DNA of 38,359 nt, from positions 75,621-113,979 of the forward strand of contig JAAEZI010000007.1 of the NCBI GenBank assembly GCA_018222915.1. Direction: 5' to 3'. The notes under the pieces are model-generated. The model saw nothing but the letters and a program-made list of their open reading frames with translations, searched no databases and was not told the origin of the DNA. The stretch is from Algicola sp. (GTDB taxonomy: Bacteria > Bacteroidota > Bacteroidia > Flavobacteriales > Flavobacteriaceae). The position numbers were made by a program, and so were the translations under genes. The number at the start of each line of letters is the position of its first letter. Positions within the stretch are counted from its first letter, which is position 1. Below, one piece after another: positions 31,584 to 38,359 of this stretch.

Positions 31584-31958
31584 ATGCCAACAATTTCACA
31601 ATTAGTACGAAAAGGAAGAGCCAAAATAACCAAGAAGAGTAAATCGGCTGCTTTAGATTCGTGTCCACAAAGACGTGGTGTGTGTACTCGTGTTTACACA
31701 ACAACTCCTAAGAAACCAAACTCAGCAATGCGTAAGGTAGCTAGGGTTCGTTTAACAAACGGAAACGAGGTGAATGCATACATCGGTGGAGAAGGACACA
31801 ACTTACAAGAGCACTCGATAGTATTGGTTAGAGGTGGAAGGGTAAAAGATTTGCCAGGAGTTAGATATCATATCGTTCGTGGTGCCTTAGACACAGCAGG
31901 TGTTGCAGGTAGAACACAACGTCGATCTAAGTACGGTGCAAAACGCCCTAAGAAGTAA
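31584..31958 (+). CDS. rpsL: 30S ribosomal protein uS12
   Basis: The 124-residue uS12 of the decoding centre, first gene of the operon. It reads [12 protein letters not shown], contains [32 protein letters not shown], and [20 protein letters not shown] near the C-terminus, all standard for S12. The lysines whose substitution gives streptomycin resistance in other bacteria (in TPKKPNS and GGRVKDLPG) are the wild-type residues, so no resistance allele is evident. Length is normal (E. coli 124). No Shine-Dalgarno precedes the ATG; the upstream bases are A/T-rich. The strong promoter and leader hairpin are directly upstream, and rpsG follows after 23 bp. Confidence 0.99.
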   Translation: MPTISQLVRKGRAKITKKSKSAALDSCPQRRGVCTRVYTTTPKKPNSAMRKVARVRLTNGNEVNAYIGGEGHNLQEHSIVLVRGGRVKDLPGVRYHIVRGALDTAGVAGRTQRRSKYGAKRPKK

Positions 31959-31981
31959 TTAAAAAACTTTAAGAAGAAGAC

Positions 31982-32458
31982 ATGAGAAAAAGACAAGCGA
32001 AAAAAAGACCGCTTTTACCGGATCCAAGATTCAATGATCAGTTAGTGACACGTTTCGTTAACATGATGATGTGGGACGGTAAAAAATCTGTTGCTTTTAA
32101 AGTGTTTTACGATGCCATTGATATCGTAGACTCTAAAAAAACAGATGATGAGAAAACAGCTTTGGAAATCTGGAAAGATGCCTTATCAAACGTTATGCCT
32201 CACGTAGAAGTACGTAGCCGTAGAGTTGGAGGTGCGACTTTTCAAATCCCAATGCAAATTCGTCCAGACCGTAAAGTATCAACTGCAATGAAATGGTTGA
32301 TTAGCTACGCGAGAAAAAGAAATGAAAAATCTATGCCACAAAAATTAGCTGCTGAGATTATAGCTGCAGCTAAAGAAGAAGGTGCGGCTGTTAAAAAGAG
32401 AGTAGATACTCACAAGATGGCAGAAGCAAACAAGGCATTCTCACACTTTAGATTTTAA
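31982..32458 (+). CDS. rpsG: 30S ribosomal protein uS7
   Basis: The 158-residue uS7, the primary binder that organises the 3' domain of 16S rRNA in the 30S head. It opens [19 protein letters not shown], with [21 protein letters not shown], and contains the conserved [24 protein letters not shown] and [16 protein letters not shown]. Length is typical. S7 is the autoregulator of the str operon in E. coli; the E. coli control site (the long rpsL-rpsG spacer) is not recognisable here, since the spacer is only 23 nt. fusA begins six bases after the stop. Confidence 0.99.
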   Translation: MRKRQAKKRPLLPDPRFNDQLVTRFVNMMMWDGKKSVAFKVFYDAIDIVDSKKTDDEKTALEIWKDALSNVMPHVEVRSRRVGGATFQIPMQIRPDRKVSTAMKWLISYARKRNEKSMPQKLAAEIIAAAKEEGAAVKKRVDTHKMAEANKAFSHFRF

Positions 32459-32464
32459 TTAAAG

Positions 32465-34594
32465 ATGGCACAAAGAGATTTAAAATATACAAGAAATATA
32501 GGTATTGCTGCACATATTGATGCAGGGAAAACAACAACTACAGAACGTATTCTTTTTTATACTGGAGTGTCTCACAAGATAGGTGAGGTTCACGATGGTG
32601 CTGCAACTATGGACTGGATGGAGCAAGAGCAGGAAAGAGGTATTACCATTACTTCGGCTGCGACAACTTGTACTTGGCAGTTTCCTTTAGAAAATGCACA
32701 GCCTACTCCAGAAACTAAAGGATACCACTTTAATATTATTGATACTCCTGGTCACGTTGATTTTACCGTAGAGGTAAACAGATCATTACGTGTATTAGAT
32801 GGTTTGGTATTCTTATTTAGTGCAGTTGATGGTGTTGAGCCACAATCTGAAACTAACTGGAGACTTGCTGATAACTATAAAGTTCCTAGAATTGGATTCG
32901 TTAATAAAATGGATCGTCAAGGATCTAACTTCCTTGCTGTATGTCAGCAAGTGAAAGATATGTTGAAGTCTAACGCAGTTCCAATTGTATTGAATATTGG
33001 TGATGAAGCAGACTTTAAAGGTATCATTGATTTAGTAAAAAACAGAGCTATCGTTTGGCATGATGACACGCAAGGGGCAACTTTTGATGTGATTGATATT
33101 CCAGAAGATATGAAAGCTGAAGCTCGTAAGTACAGAGCGCTTCTAATTGAAGAAGTTGCAACTTACGATGAGAATCTTTTAGAAAAATTCATGGAAGATG
33201 AAGATTCTATTACTGAAGAGGAAGTGCATGCTGCACTTAGAGCTGCGGTAATGGATATGGCCATTATTCCAATGATTTGTGGTTCTGCATTTAAAAATAA
33301 AGGGGTACAGTTTTTATTAGATGCTGTATGTCGTTACTTACCATCTCCTGTTGATAAGGAAGGTATTGTAGGAACGAACCCAAATACTGGTAAAGAAGAA
33401 TTGCGTAAGCCTGATGTAAGCGATCCGTTTGCAGCATTGGCATTTAAGATTGCTACAGATCCTTTTGTAGGACGTTTGGCATTCTTTAGAGCATACTCTG
33501 GTCGTTTAGATGCTGGTTCTTATATCTTGAATAACCGTTCAGGAAAGAAAGAACGTATCTCTCGTATCTACCAAATGCACTCTAATAAGCAAAATGCTAT
33601 CGATTATATCGAAGCAGGTGATATTGGAGCAGCAGTAGGGTTTAAAGATATCAAGACTGGTGATACCATGACAGATGAAAAGCATCCAATTGTACTAGAA
33701 TCTATGGATTTTCCAGATCCAGTAATTGGTATAGCTGTAGAGCCTAAGACGAAAGCAGATGTGGATAAATTAGGTATGGCATTAGCTAAATTATCTGAAG
33801 AAGATCCAACATTTACTGCAAGAACTGACGAAGCTTCAGGACAGACTATTATTTCTGGAATGGGTGAGCTTCACTTAGATATTATTGTAGACCGTTTAAG
33901 ACGTGAGTTTAAGGTTGAAGTAAATCAAGGTCAGCCACAAGTAGAGTACAAAGAAGCAATTACACAACGTGCAGAGCACAGAGAGGTTTACAAAAAGCAA
34001 TCTGGTGGACGTGGTAAATTCGCGGATATTGTATTTACGTTGGAACCTGCTGAAGAAGGTGCTGAAGGACTTCAATTTGAATCTTTAATTAAAGGTGGTA
34101 ACGTTCCTAAAGAATTTATCCCTTCAATTGAGAAAGGATTCCAAATGGCAATGGTTAATGGACCATTGGCAGGATATGAAGTAGATGCGATGAAAGTGAC
34201 GTTGACAGATGGTTCTTACCACGATGTCGATTCTGATCAGTTATCGTTCGAATTAGCTGCTAAGCTAGGATTTAAAAATGCTGCAAAAGCTGCTAAAGCG
34301 GTTATCATGGAGCCAATCATGAAACTTGAGGTAATCACTCCAGAAGAAAACATGGGTGATATCGTAGGTGACTTAAACCGTCGTCGTGGTCAAGTAAGTG
34401 ATATGGGTGATAGAGCAGGTGCAAAAACTGTAAAAGCGACTGTGCCATTATCTGAAATGTTTGGATATGTGACAACATTGAGAACATTGTCTTCAGGTCG
34501 TGCAACATCAACTATGGAATTTTCACATTATGCAGAAACTCCTTCTAATATTTCAGAAGAGGTTATTAAAGCAGCAAAAGGCGTAGAAGCTTAA
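32465..34594 (+). CDS. fusA: Translation elongation factor G
   Basis: The 709-residue EF-G, the GTPase that drives translocation of tRNA and mRNA. The G domain shows AHIDAGKT (16-23), the effector segment [10 protein letters not shown] (58-67), DTPGH (93-97) and NKMD (147-150), all intact. Domain II follows after the G' insert, then domains III-V with [19 protein letters not shown] and the C-terminal [29 protein letters not shown]. Length is that of bacterial EF-G1 (about 700), and the location in the str operon argues for the main translocase and not an EF-G2 paralogue. tuf, which follows fusA in E. coli, is absent; rpsJ comes next after 12 bp. Confidence 0.99.
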   Translation: MAQRDLKYTRNIGIAAHIDAGKTTTTERILFYTGVSHKIGEVHDGAATMDWMEQEQERGITITSAATTCTWQFPLENAQPTPETKGYHFNIIDTPGHVDFTVEVNRSLRVLDGLVFLFSAVDGVEPQSETNWRLADNYKVPRIGFVNKMDRQGSNFLAVCQQVKDMLKSNAVPIVLNIGDEADFKGIIDLVKNRAIVWHDDTQGATFDVIDIPEDMKAEARKYRALLIEEVATYDENLLEKFMEDEDSITEEEVHAALRAAVMDMAIIPMICGSAFKNKGVQFLLDAVCRYLPSPVDKEGIVGTNPNTGKEELRKPDVSDPFAALAFKIATDPFVGRLAFFRAYSGRLDAGSYILNNRSGKKERISRIYQMHSNKQNAIDYIEAGDIGAAVGFKDIKTGDTMTDEKHPIVLESMDFPDPVIGIAVEPKTKADVDKLGMALAKLSEEDPTFTARTDEASGQTIISGMGELHLDIIVDRLRREFKVEVNQGQPQVEYKEAITQRAEHREVYKKQSGGRGKFADIVFTLEPAEEGAEGLQFESLIKGGNVPKEFIPSIEKGFQMAMVNGPLAGYEVDAMKVTLTDGSYHDVDSDQLSFELAAKLGFKNAAKAAKAVIMEPIMKLEVITPEENMGDIVGDLNRRRGQVSDMGDRAGAKTVKATVPLSEMFGYVTTLRTLSSGRATSTMEFSHYAETPSNISEEVIKAAKGVEA

Positions 34595-34606
34595 AACTAA
34601 AAGAAA

Positions 34607-34912
34607 ATGAGTCAGAAAATTAGAATAAAATTAAAGTCTTACGATCACAATTTAGTTGACAAGTCTGCTGATAAGATTGTAAAAACAGTAAAAAGTACTG
34701 GTGCTGTGGTTACTGGACCAATTCCATTACCAACACACAAAAAGATTTTCACTGTATTGCGTTCACCGCACGTTAACAAGAAGTCGAGAGAACAATTTCA
34801 ATTATCTTCTTATAAGAGATTATTGGATATCTATTCTTCATCTTCAAAAACGATTGACGCATTGATGAAACTTGAATTACCAAGTGGCGTTGAAGTTGAG
34901 ATCAAGGTGTAA
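34607..34912 (+). CDS. rpsJ: 30S ribosomal protein uS10
   Basis: The 101-residue uS10 of the 30S head, which also serves as NusE in transcription antitermination. It reads [54 protein letters not shown] and ends with [16 protein letters not shown], all canonical. Length is normal. It joins the str part of the operon to the S10 part, and is followed by an unusually long spacer (143 nt) before rplC with several inverted repeats. Only an AAAAGAAA stretch precedes its ATG. Confidence 0.99.
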   Translation: MSQKIRIKLKSYDHNLVDKSADKIVKTVKSTGAVVTGPIPLPTHKKIFTVLRSPHVNKKSREQFQLSSYKRLLDIYSSSSKTIDALMKLELPSGVEVEIKV

Positions 34913-35055
34913 GTGAATCTTATCGCTTGTAAGATAAAAGCGAAACATGTCCGGAGCTGCGTGCGAAGGAAAAACGGTTAAAATACAATTCAAGGTCGGA
35001 TGTATTTTCGACCTTGAATTTTAATAATAGAGTAATAACAAATAAATTAATAATT
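34913..35055 (+). ncRNA. Structured rpsJ-rplC spacer, candidate cis-regulatory RNA
   Basis: Every other junction from fusA onward is 12 nt or less, while this one is 143 nt. It contains ATCTTA (34917-34922) with TAAGAT (34930-34935), and TCGCTT (34923-34928) with AAGCGA (34938-34943). The second pair starts in the loop of the first, so the two are alternatives or a tight pseudoknot. A GC-rich segment follows at about 34950-34970, then a perfect 12-bp inverted repeat (34987-34998 with 35009-35020), a 10-nt loop and a short T run at 35019-35022. A plausible role is autoregulation of the downstream genes by a ribosomal protein, as L4 does in the E. coli S10 leader. Structure is visible; function and binding protein are inference. 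Confidence 0.5.
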
Positions 35056-35673
35056 ATGTCTGGGTTAATAGGAAAAAAAATCGGTATGACCAGCATTTTC
35101 GATGAAAACGGGAAGAACATTCCTTGTACAGTAATCGAAGCTGGACCATGTATCGTTACCCAAGTCAGAACCGAAGAGGTAGACGGGTACAATGCCCTTC
35201 AACTAGGTTTCGATGACAAGACAGAAAAAAGTGCTACAAAAGCGGAACTTGGTCATGCCAAGAAAGCTGGTACTTCTGTTAAAGCAAAAGTCGCGGAATT
35301 TAGAGATTTTGAAGGAGATTACAAATTAGGAGATGCTATAACAGTAGAGCACTTTATCGAAGGTGAGTATGTTGATATTGCAGGAACTTCTAAAGGTAAA
35401 GGATTCCAAGGGGTTGTAAAACGTCATGGATTTGGTGGAGTTGGTCAAGCAACGCATGGTCAGCACAACCGTTTAAGAGCTCCGGGTTCTATTGGTGCTG
35501 CTTCATATCCTGCGAGAGTATTCAAAGGAATGAAAATGGCAGGACGAATGGGTGGCGAAAGAGTGAATGTTGAAAATTTAAGAGTCTATAAAGTAGTTCC
35601 TGAAAAGAACTTACTTGTAGTAAAAGGATGTGTTCCAGGACACAAAAACTCTTATGTAATTATTCAGAAATAA
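35056..35673 (+). CDS. rplC: 50S ribosomal protein uL3
   Basis: The 205-residue uL3, an early assembly protein near the peptidyl transferase centre. The ATG at 35056 is used because [32 protein letters not shown] is the canonical start; the frame runs back to a TTG at 35014, inside the spacer hairpin region. Other marks are [19 protein letters not shown] followed by [17 protein letters not shown], containing the conserved glutamine methylated in some bacteria. The stop codon TAA overlaps the rplD ATG by one base (TAATG), so the two are translationally coupled. Length is typical for the family. Confidence 0.98.
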   Translation: MSGLIGKKIGMTSIFDENGKNIPCTVIEAGPCIVTQVRTEEVDGYNALQLGFDDKTEKSATKAELGHAKKAGTSVKAKVAEFRDFEGDYKLGDAITVEHFIEGEYVDIAGTSKGKGFQGVVKRHGFGGVGQATHGQHNRLRAPGSIGAASYPARVFKGMKMAGRMGGERVNVENLRVYKVVPEKNLLVVKGCVPGHKNSYVIIQK

Positions 35674-36302
35674 TGAAAGTAGCAGTTTTAGATATAAACG
35701 GAAAAGACACAGGTAGAAAAGCAGAGCTTTCTAAAGATGTGTTCGCTATAGAGCCTAATAATCATGCTGTTTACTTAGACGTTAAGCAATATCTTGCTAA
35801 CCAACGTCAAGGAACGCATAAGGCAAAAGAAAGAGCAGAAATTGCAGGAAGTACACGTAAGATTAAAAAACAAAAAGGTACAGGTACAGCGAGAGCTGGT
35901 AGTATCAAGTCTGGTGTATTTAAAGGTGGTGGACGTATGTTCGGACCAAGACCAAGAAACTATAGCATAAAATTAAATAAAAACCTTAAGCGTCTTGCTC
36001 GTAAATCAGCTTTGACAATGAAGGCTAATGCTGAAGATATTGTTGTTTTAGAAGACTTCAATTTTGATACTCCTAAGACAAAAAACTTTACAGCAGTATT
36101 GAAGGCACTAGACATACAGGATAAAAAATCGTTGTTTGTGTTGGGTGCTTCAAATAATAATGTATATTTGTCATCACGAAATTTTAAAGGGTCTGATGTT
36201 GTAATAAACTCAGAATTAAGCACTTATAAAATTTTAAATGCAAATAAATTAATTCTTTTAGAGAGTTCTTTAGAAGGAATTGAATCGAATTTAAGTAAAT
36301 AG
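35673..36302 (+). CDS. rplD: 50S ribosomal protein uL4
   Basis: The 209-residue uL4, lining the exit tunnel. I chose ATG 35673 ([19 protein letters not shown]); the frame extends to 35628 inside rplC without conserved sequence. The extended loop region TRKIKKQKGTGTARAGSIKSGVFKGGGRMFGPRPRNYSIKLNK is diagnostic. In gammaproteobacteria L4 represses its own operon through a leader RNA; the structured spacer before rplC makes this a reasonable hypothesis here, but nothing in the protein proves it. It overlaps rplC by one base and is six bases from rplW. Confidence 0.98.
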   Translation: MKVAVLDINGKDTGRKAELSKDVFAIEPNNHAVYLDVKQYLANQRQGTHKAKERAEIAGSTRKIKKQKGTGTARAGSIKSGVFKGGGRMFGPRPRNYSIKLNKNLKRLARKSALTMKANAEDIVVLEDFNFDTPKTKNFTAVLKALDIQDKKSLFVLGASNNNVYLSSRNFKGSDVVINSELSTYKILNANKLILLESSLEGIESNLSK

Positions 36303-36308
36303 AAAGTC

Positions 36309-36599
36309 ATGAGTATCTTAATTAAACCGATAATCACCGAAAAAGCAACCATGCAAAGTGAGTTGTTAAATGCATATGCATTTGAAGTGAACACTAAGGC
36401 GAACAAGGTAGAAATCAAAAAGGCTGTGGAAGCAACCTATGGCGTTTCTGTTGAAAAAGTTCGTACGATTAATGTCCGTCCAGATAGAAGAACCCGTTTT
36501 ACAAAAACTGGTATTCAACATGGTAAAACAAATGCTGTTAAAAAAGCAATTGTACAACTGGCGGAAGGTGAAGTAATTGATTTATACACTAACATGTAA
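36309..36599 (+). CDS. rplW: 50S ribosomal protein uL23
   Basis: The 96-residue uL23, at the tunnel exit where trigger factor and SRP dock. It reads MSILIKPIITEKATMQSE, with YAFEVNTKANKVEIKKAVEATYGVSVEKVRTINVRPDRRTRF, typical for bacterial L23. Length is normal. It follows rplD by six bases and precedes rplB by ten. No Shine-Dalgarno is seen (GAAAGTC before ATG). Confidence 0.98.
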   Translation: MSILIKPIITEKATMQSELLNAYAFEVNTKANKVEIKKAVEATYGVSVEKVRTINVRPDRRTRFTKTGIQHGKTNAVKKAIVQLAEGEVIDLYTNM

Positions 36600-36609
36600 T
36601 TAGACAAGA

Positions 36610-37437
36610 ATGTCAGTAAGAAAATTAAAACCAATCACATCAGCTCAGCGTTTTAGAGTAGTAAATGGATTCGATGCCATCACTACTGATAAGCCGGAAA
36701 AGAGTTTACTCGCTCCGAATAAAAGATCTGGTGGTAGAAACAATCGAGGAAAAATGACCATGCGCCAAATAGGTGGAGGTCATAAAAGAAAGTATCGTAT
36801 TATCGATTTCAAACGTAACAAAACGGGTATTCCTGGTGAAGTTATGTCAATTGAATACGATCCAAACAGAACAGCTTTTATCGCATTATTGAACTATCAA
36901 GATGGTGAAAAGAGTTACATTATTGCTCAAAATGGATTACAAGTAGGGCAAAATGTAGTGTCTGGTAGAGAAGGAATTGCTCCAGAAATTGGAAACGCAA
37001 TGCCTTTAAGTCAAATACCTTTTGGTACAATTATTTCTTGTATAGAATTACGCCCTGGTCAAGGTGCTGTAATGGCTAGAAGTGCTGGAGCATTTGCTCA
37101 GTTAATGGCAAGAGATGGTAAATTTGCTACTGTAAAATTACCTTCTGGAGAAACAAGATTAGTACTTGCAGAATGTATGGCTACTATTGGAGTTGTTTCT
37201 AATTCTGATCATCAGTTAACTGTTTCTGGTAAAGCTGGACGTACAAGATGGTTAGGTAGAAGACCAAGAGTAAGACCAGTGGTAATGAATCCAGTCGATC
37301 ACCCAATGGGTGGTGGTGAAGGTAAATCTTCAGGAGGACACCCAAGATCTAGAAATGGTATTCCAGCTAAAGGTTACAGAACACGCTCTAGAACCAAAGC
37401 GAGTAATAAGTATATTGTAGAACGTAGAAAGAAATAA
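36610..37437 (+). CDS. rplB: 50S ribosomal protein uL2
   Basis: The 275-residue uL2, needed for subunit association and peptidyl transferase function. Canonical segments: [55 protein letters not shown], the [32 protein letters not shown] stretch with the conserved histidine, and a basic tail ending VERRKK. Length matches (E. coli 273). It lies in standard S10-operon order between rplW and rpsS, with short spacers on both sides. Confidence 0.99.
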   Translation: MSVRKLKPITSAQRFRVVNGFDAITTDKPEKSLLAPNKRSGGRNNRGKMTMRQIGGGHKRKYRIIDFKRNKTGIPGEVMSIEYDPNRTAFIALLNYQDGEKSYIIAQNGLQVGQNVVSGREGIAPEIGNAMPLSQIPFGTIISCIELRPGQGAVMARSAGAFAQLMARDGKFATVKLPSGETRLVLAECMATIGVVSNSDHQLTVSGKAGRTRWLGRRPRVRPVVMNPVDHPMGGGEGKSSGGHPRSRNGIPAKGYRTRSRTKASNKYIVERRKK

Positions 37438-37447
37438 TTGAGATAAT

Positions 37448-37726
37448 ATGGCACGTTCATTAAAAAAAGGACCTTACATCCATTATAAATTGAATAAGAA
37501 AGTTGAGGAGAATGTCGCTTCTAACAAAAAAACAGTTATCAAAACATGGTCTAGAGCCTCAATGATATCACCTGATTTTGTTGGACAAACGATAGCAGTT
37601 CACAACGGACGTCAATTCGTACCAGTTTACGTAACTGAAAACATGGTAGGTCATAAGTTAGGAGAATTTTCACCAACACGATCTTTTAGAGGTCACGCAG
37701 GTGCAAAAAATAAAGGAAAAAAATAG
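37448..37726 (+). CDS. rpsS: 30S ribosomal protein uS19
   Basis: The 92-residue uS19 of the 30S head, contacting the A-site finger and S13. It reads [19 protein letters not shown], then [54 protein letters not shown], all diagnostic, and ends in a basic tail NKGKK. Length is normal. It is ten bases from rplB and six bases from rplV; no Shine-Dalgarno. Confidence 0.99.
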   Translation: MARSLKKGPYIHYKLNKKVEENVASNKKTVIKTWSRASMISPDFVGQTIAVHNGRQFVPVYVTENMVGHKLGEFSPTRSFRGHAGAKNKGKK

Positions 37727-37732
37727 TAAGCT

Positions 37733-38140
37733 ATGGGAAGTCGTAAAAAACAAATGGCAGACGCTATTAAGGAAGACAGAAAGAAAGTTGCATTTGCAAA
37801 GTTGAATAACTGTCCTACCTCTCCAAGAAAAATGCGCTTAGTAGCGGATTTGGTAAGAGGAAAAGAAGCTGAAAAAGCACTACAAATCTTGAGATTTAGT
37901 CAAAAGGAAGCCTCACGCAGATTAGAGAAATTATTACTTTCTGCGATTGCTAACTGGCAAGCTAAAAATGAAGATGCAACGATAGAAGATGCAGATTTAT
38001 TTGTTCAAGAAATTAGAGTTGATGGTGGATCAATGTTGAAAAGATTGCGTCCAGCACCTCAAGGTCGTGCACACAGAATAAGAAAGAGATCTAATCACGT
38101 AACAGTAGTGATTGGAGCTAAAAATAACACACAAGCTTAA
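37733..38140 (+). CDS. rplV: 50S ribosomal protein uL22
   Basis: The 135-residue uL22, whose beta-hairpin lines the nascent chain tunnel. It has the conserved [28 protein letters not shown] and the hairpin [37 protein letters not shown]. An N-terminal extension of about 20 residues ([20 protein letters not shown]) precedes the core compared with the 110-residue E. coli protein, as in other Bacteroidota. Macrolide-relevant hairpin residues look like the usual sequence. It ends eight bases before rpsC. Confidence 0.98.
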
Positions 38141-38148
38141 ATAGAGAT

Positions 38149-38359
38149 ATGGGACAAAAGACAAATCCAATCGGAAATCGTTTAGGAATTATCAGAGGAT
38201 GGGAATCCAACTGGTATGGTGGAAATGATTATGGAGATAAACTTGCTGAAGACGATAAAATCAGAAAGTATATCCATGCTCGTTTATCAAAAGCTAGTGT
38301 ATCCAGAGTAATTATTGAGCGTACGCTTAAACTTGTAACCGTTACTATCACTACTGCTA
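38149..38359 (+). CDS. rpsC: 30S ribosomal protein uS3, N-terminal fragment (cut by window end)
   Basis: The first 70 codons of uS3 are present: [53 protein letters not shown], matching the standard N-terminus of S3, which lines the mRNA entry tunnel of the 30S subunit and carries a KH domain. The frame is open to the end of the window; about two thirds of the protein lies beyond. The position after rplV is standard, and rplP would be expected next. Confidence 0.98.

Noticed and set aside
34920..35192. Minus-strand open frame across the rpsJ-rplC spacer
   Set aside because: It reads antisense into rplC, resembles no known protein and has no start context; the spacer is better explained as structured RNA.

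Overview
The window looks like a chromosomal segment of a marine-type member of the Flavobacteriaceae (Bacteroidota). The evidence is AT-rich DNA, almost no Shine-Dalgarno sequences even before ribosomal protein genes, Bacteroidota-type -7 promoter boxes (TAnnTTTG), a SusC/SusD pair, a type IX secretion (T9SS) C-terminal sorting domain, many signal peptides ending in A|Q, and a fused str-S10 ribosomal operon without tuf. I see no phage, IS element, tRNA, rRNA or CRISPR, and no gene-free stretch longer than about 180 bases.

Layout. 1-1308: end of adenylate kinase followed by the Obg GTPase. 1314-1406: a GC-rich palindromic intergenic repeat. 1467-2793: a DUF4136-type lipoprotein and a short-chain dehydrogenase, closed by a bidirectional terminator. 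2855-10575 (minus): a secreted protein of unknown function and a 2026-residue alpha-2-macroglobulin-like protein with a CxEQ thioester motif. 10755-13145: a secreted TPR protein and an Mpl-type murein-peptide ligase. 13256-21141: a housekeeping block with several tightly abutting convergent pairs (lipoprotein/PaiB-like, RadC, deacetylase-like protein and YjjG-like phosphatase, orphan secreted protein/RarA, rhomboid protease/RlmB). 21203-22849 (minus): an arylsulfotransferase-like T9SS cargo. 23024-29607 (minus): a four-gene SusC-SusD-lipoprotein-lipoprotein operon with its own terminator. 29725-31410 (minus): an Omp85-family outer-membrane protein. 31584-38359: rpsL-rpsG-fusA-rpsJ-rplC-rplD-rplW-rplB-rpsS-rplV-rpsC, cut by the window end.

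How the parts work together. The envelope theme is strong: an uptake operon, an Omp85 protein, an A2M-like protein that could trap proteases, a T9SS cargo and several lipoproteins with acidic residues after the lipidated cysteine (surface-export-like). The ribosomal operon has a very good promoter with a hairpin at the expected transcript 5' end. It also has one unusually long spacer (rpsJ-rplC, 143 nt) with several inverted repeats, which I consider the best candidate here for an undescribed regulatory RNA. Other notable points are the palindromic repeat after obg, a SusC-like peptide inside the A2M protein, a deacetylase homologue that seems to have lost its metal ligands, and a terminator/promoter/start-codon junction in front of rlmB that suggests a leaderless mRNA.

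No database search was possible. Family names rest on motifs recognised by eye, and comparisons with relatives are from memory.
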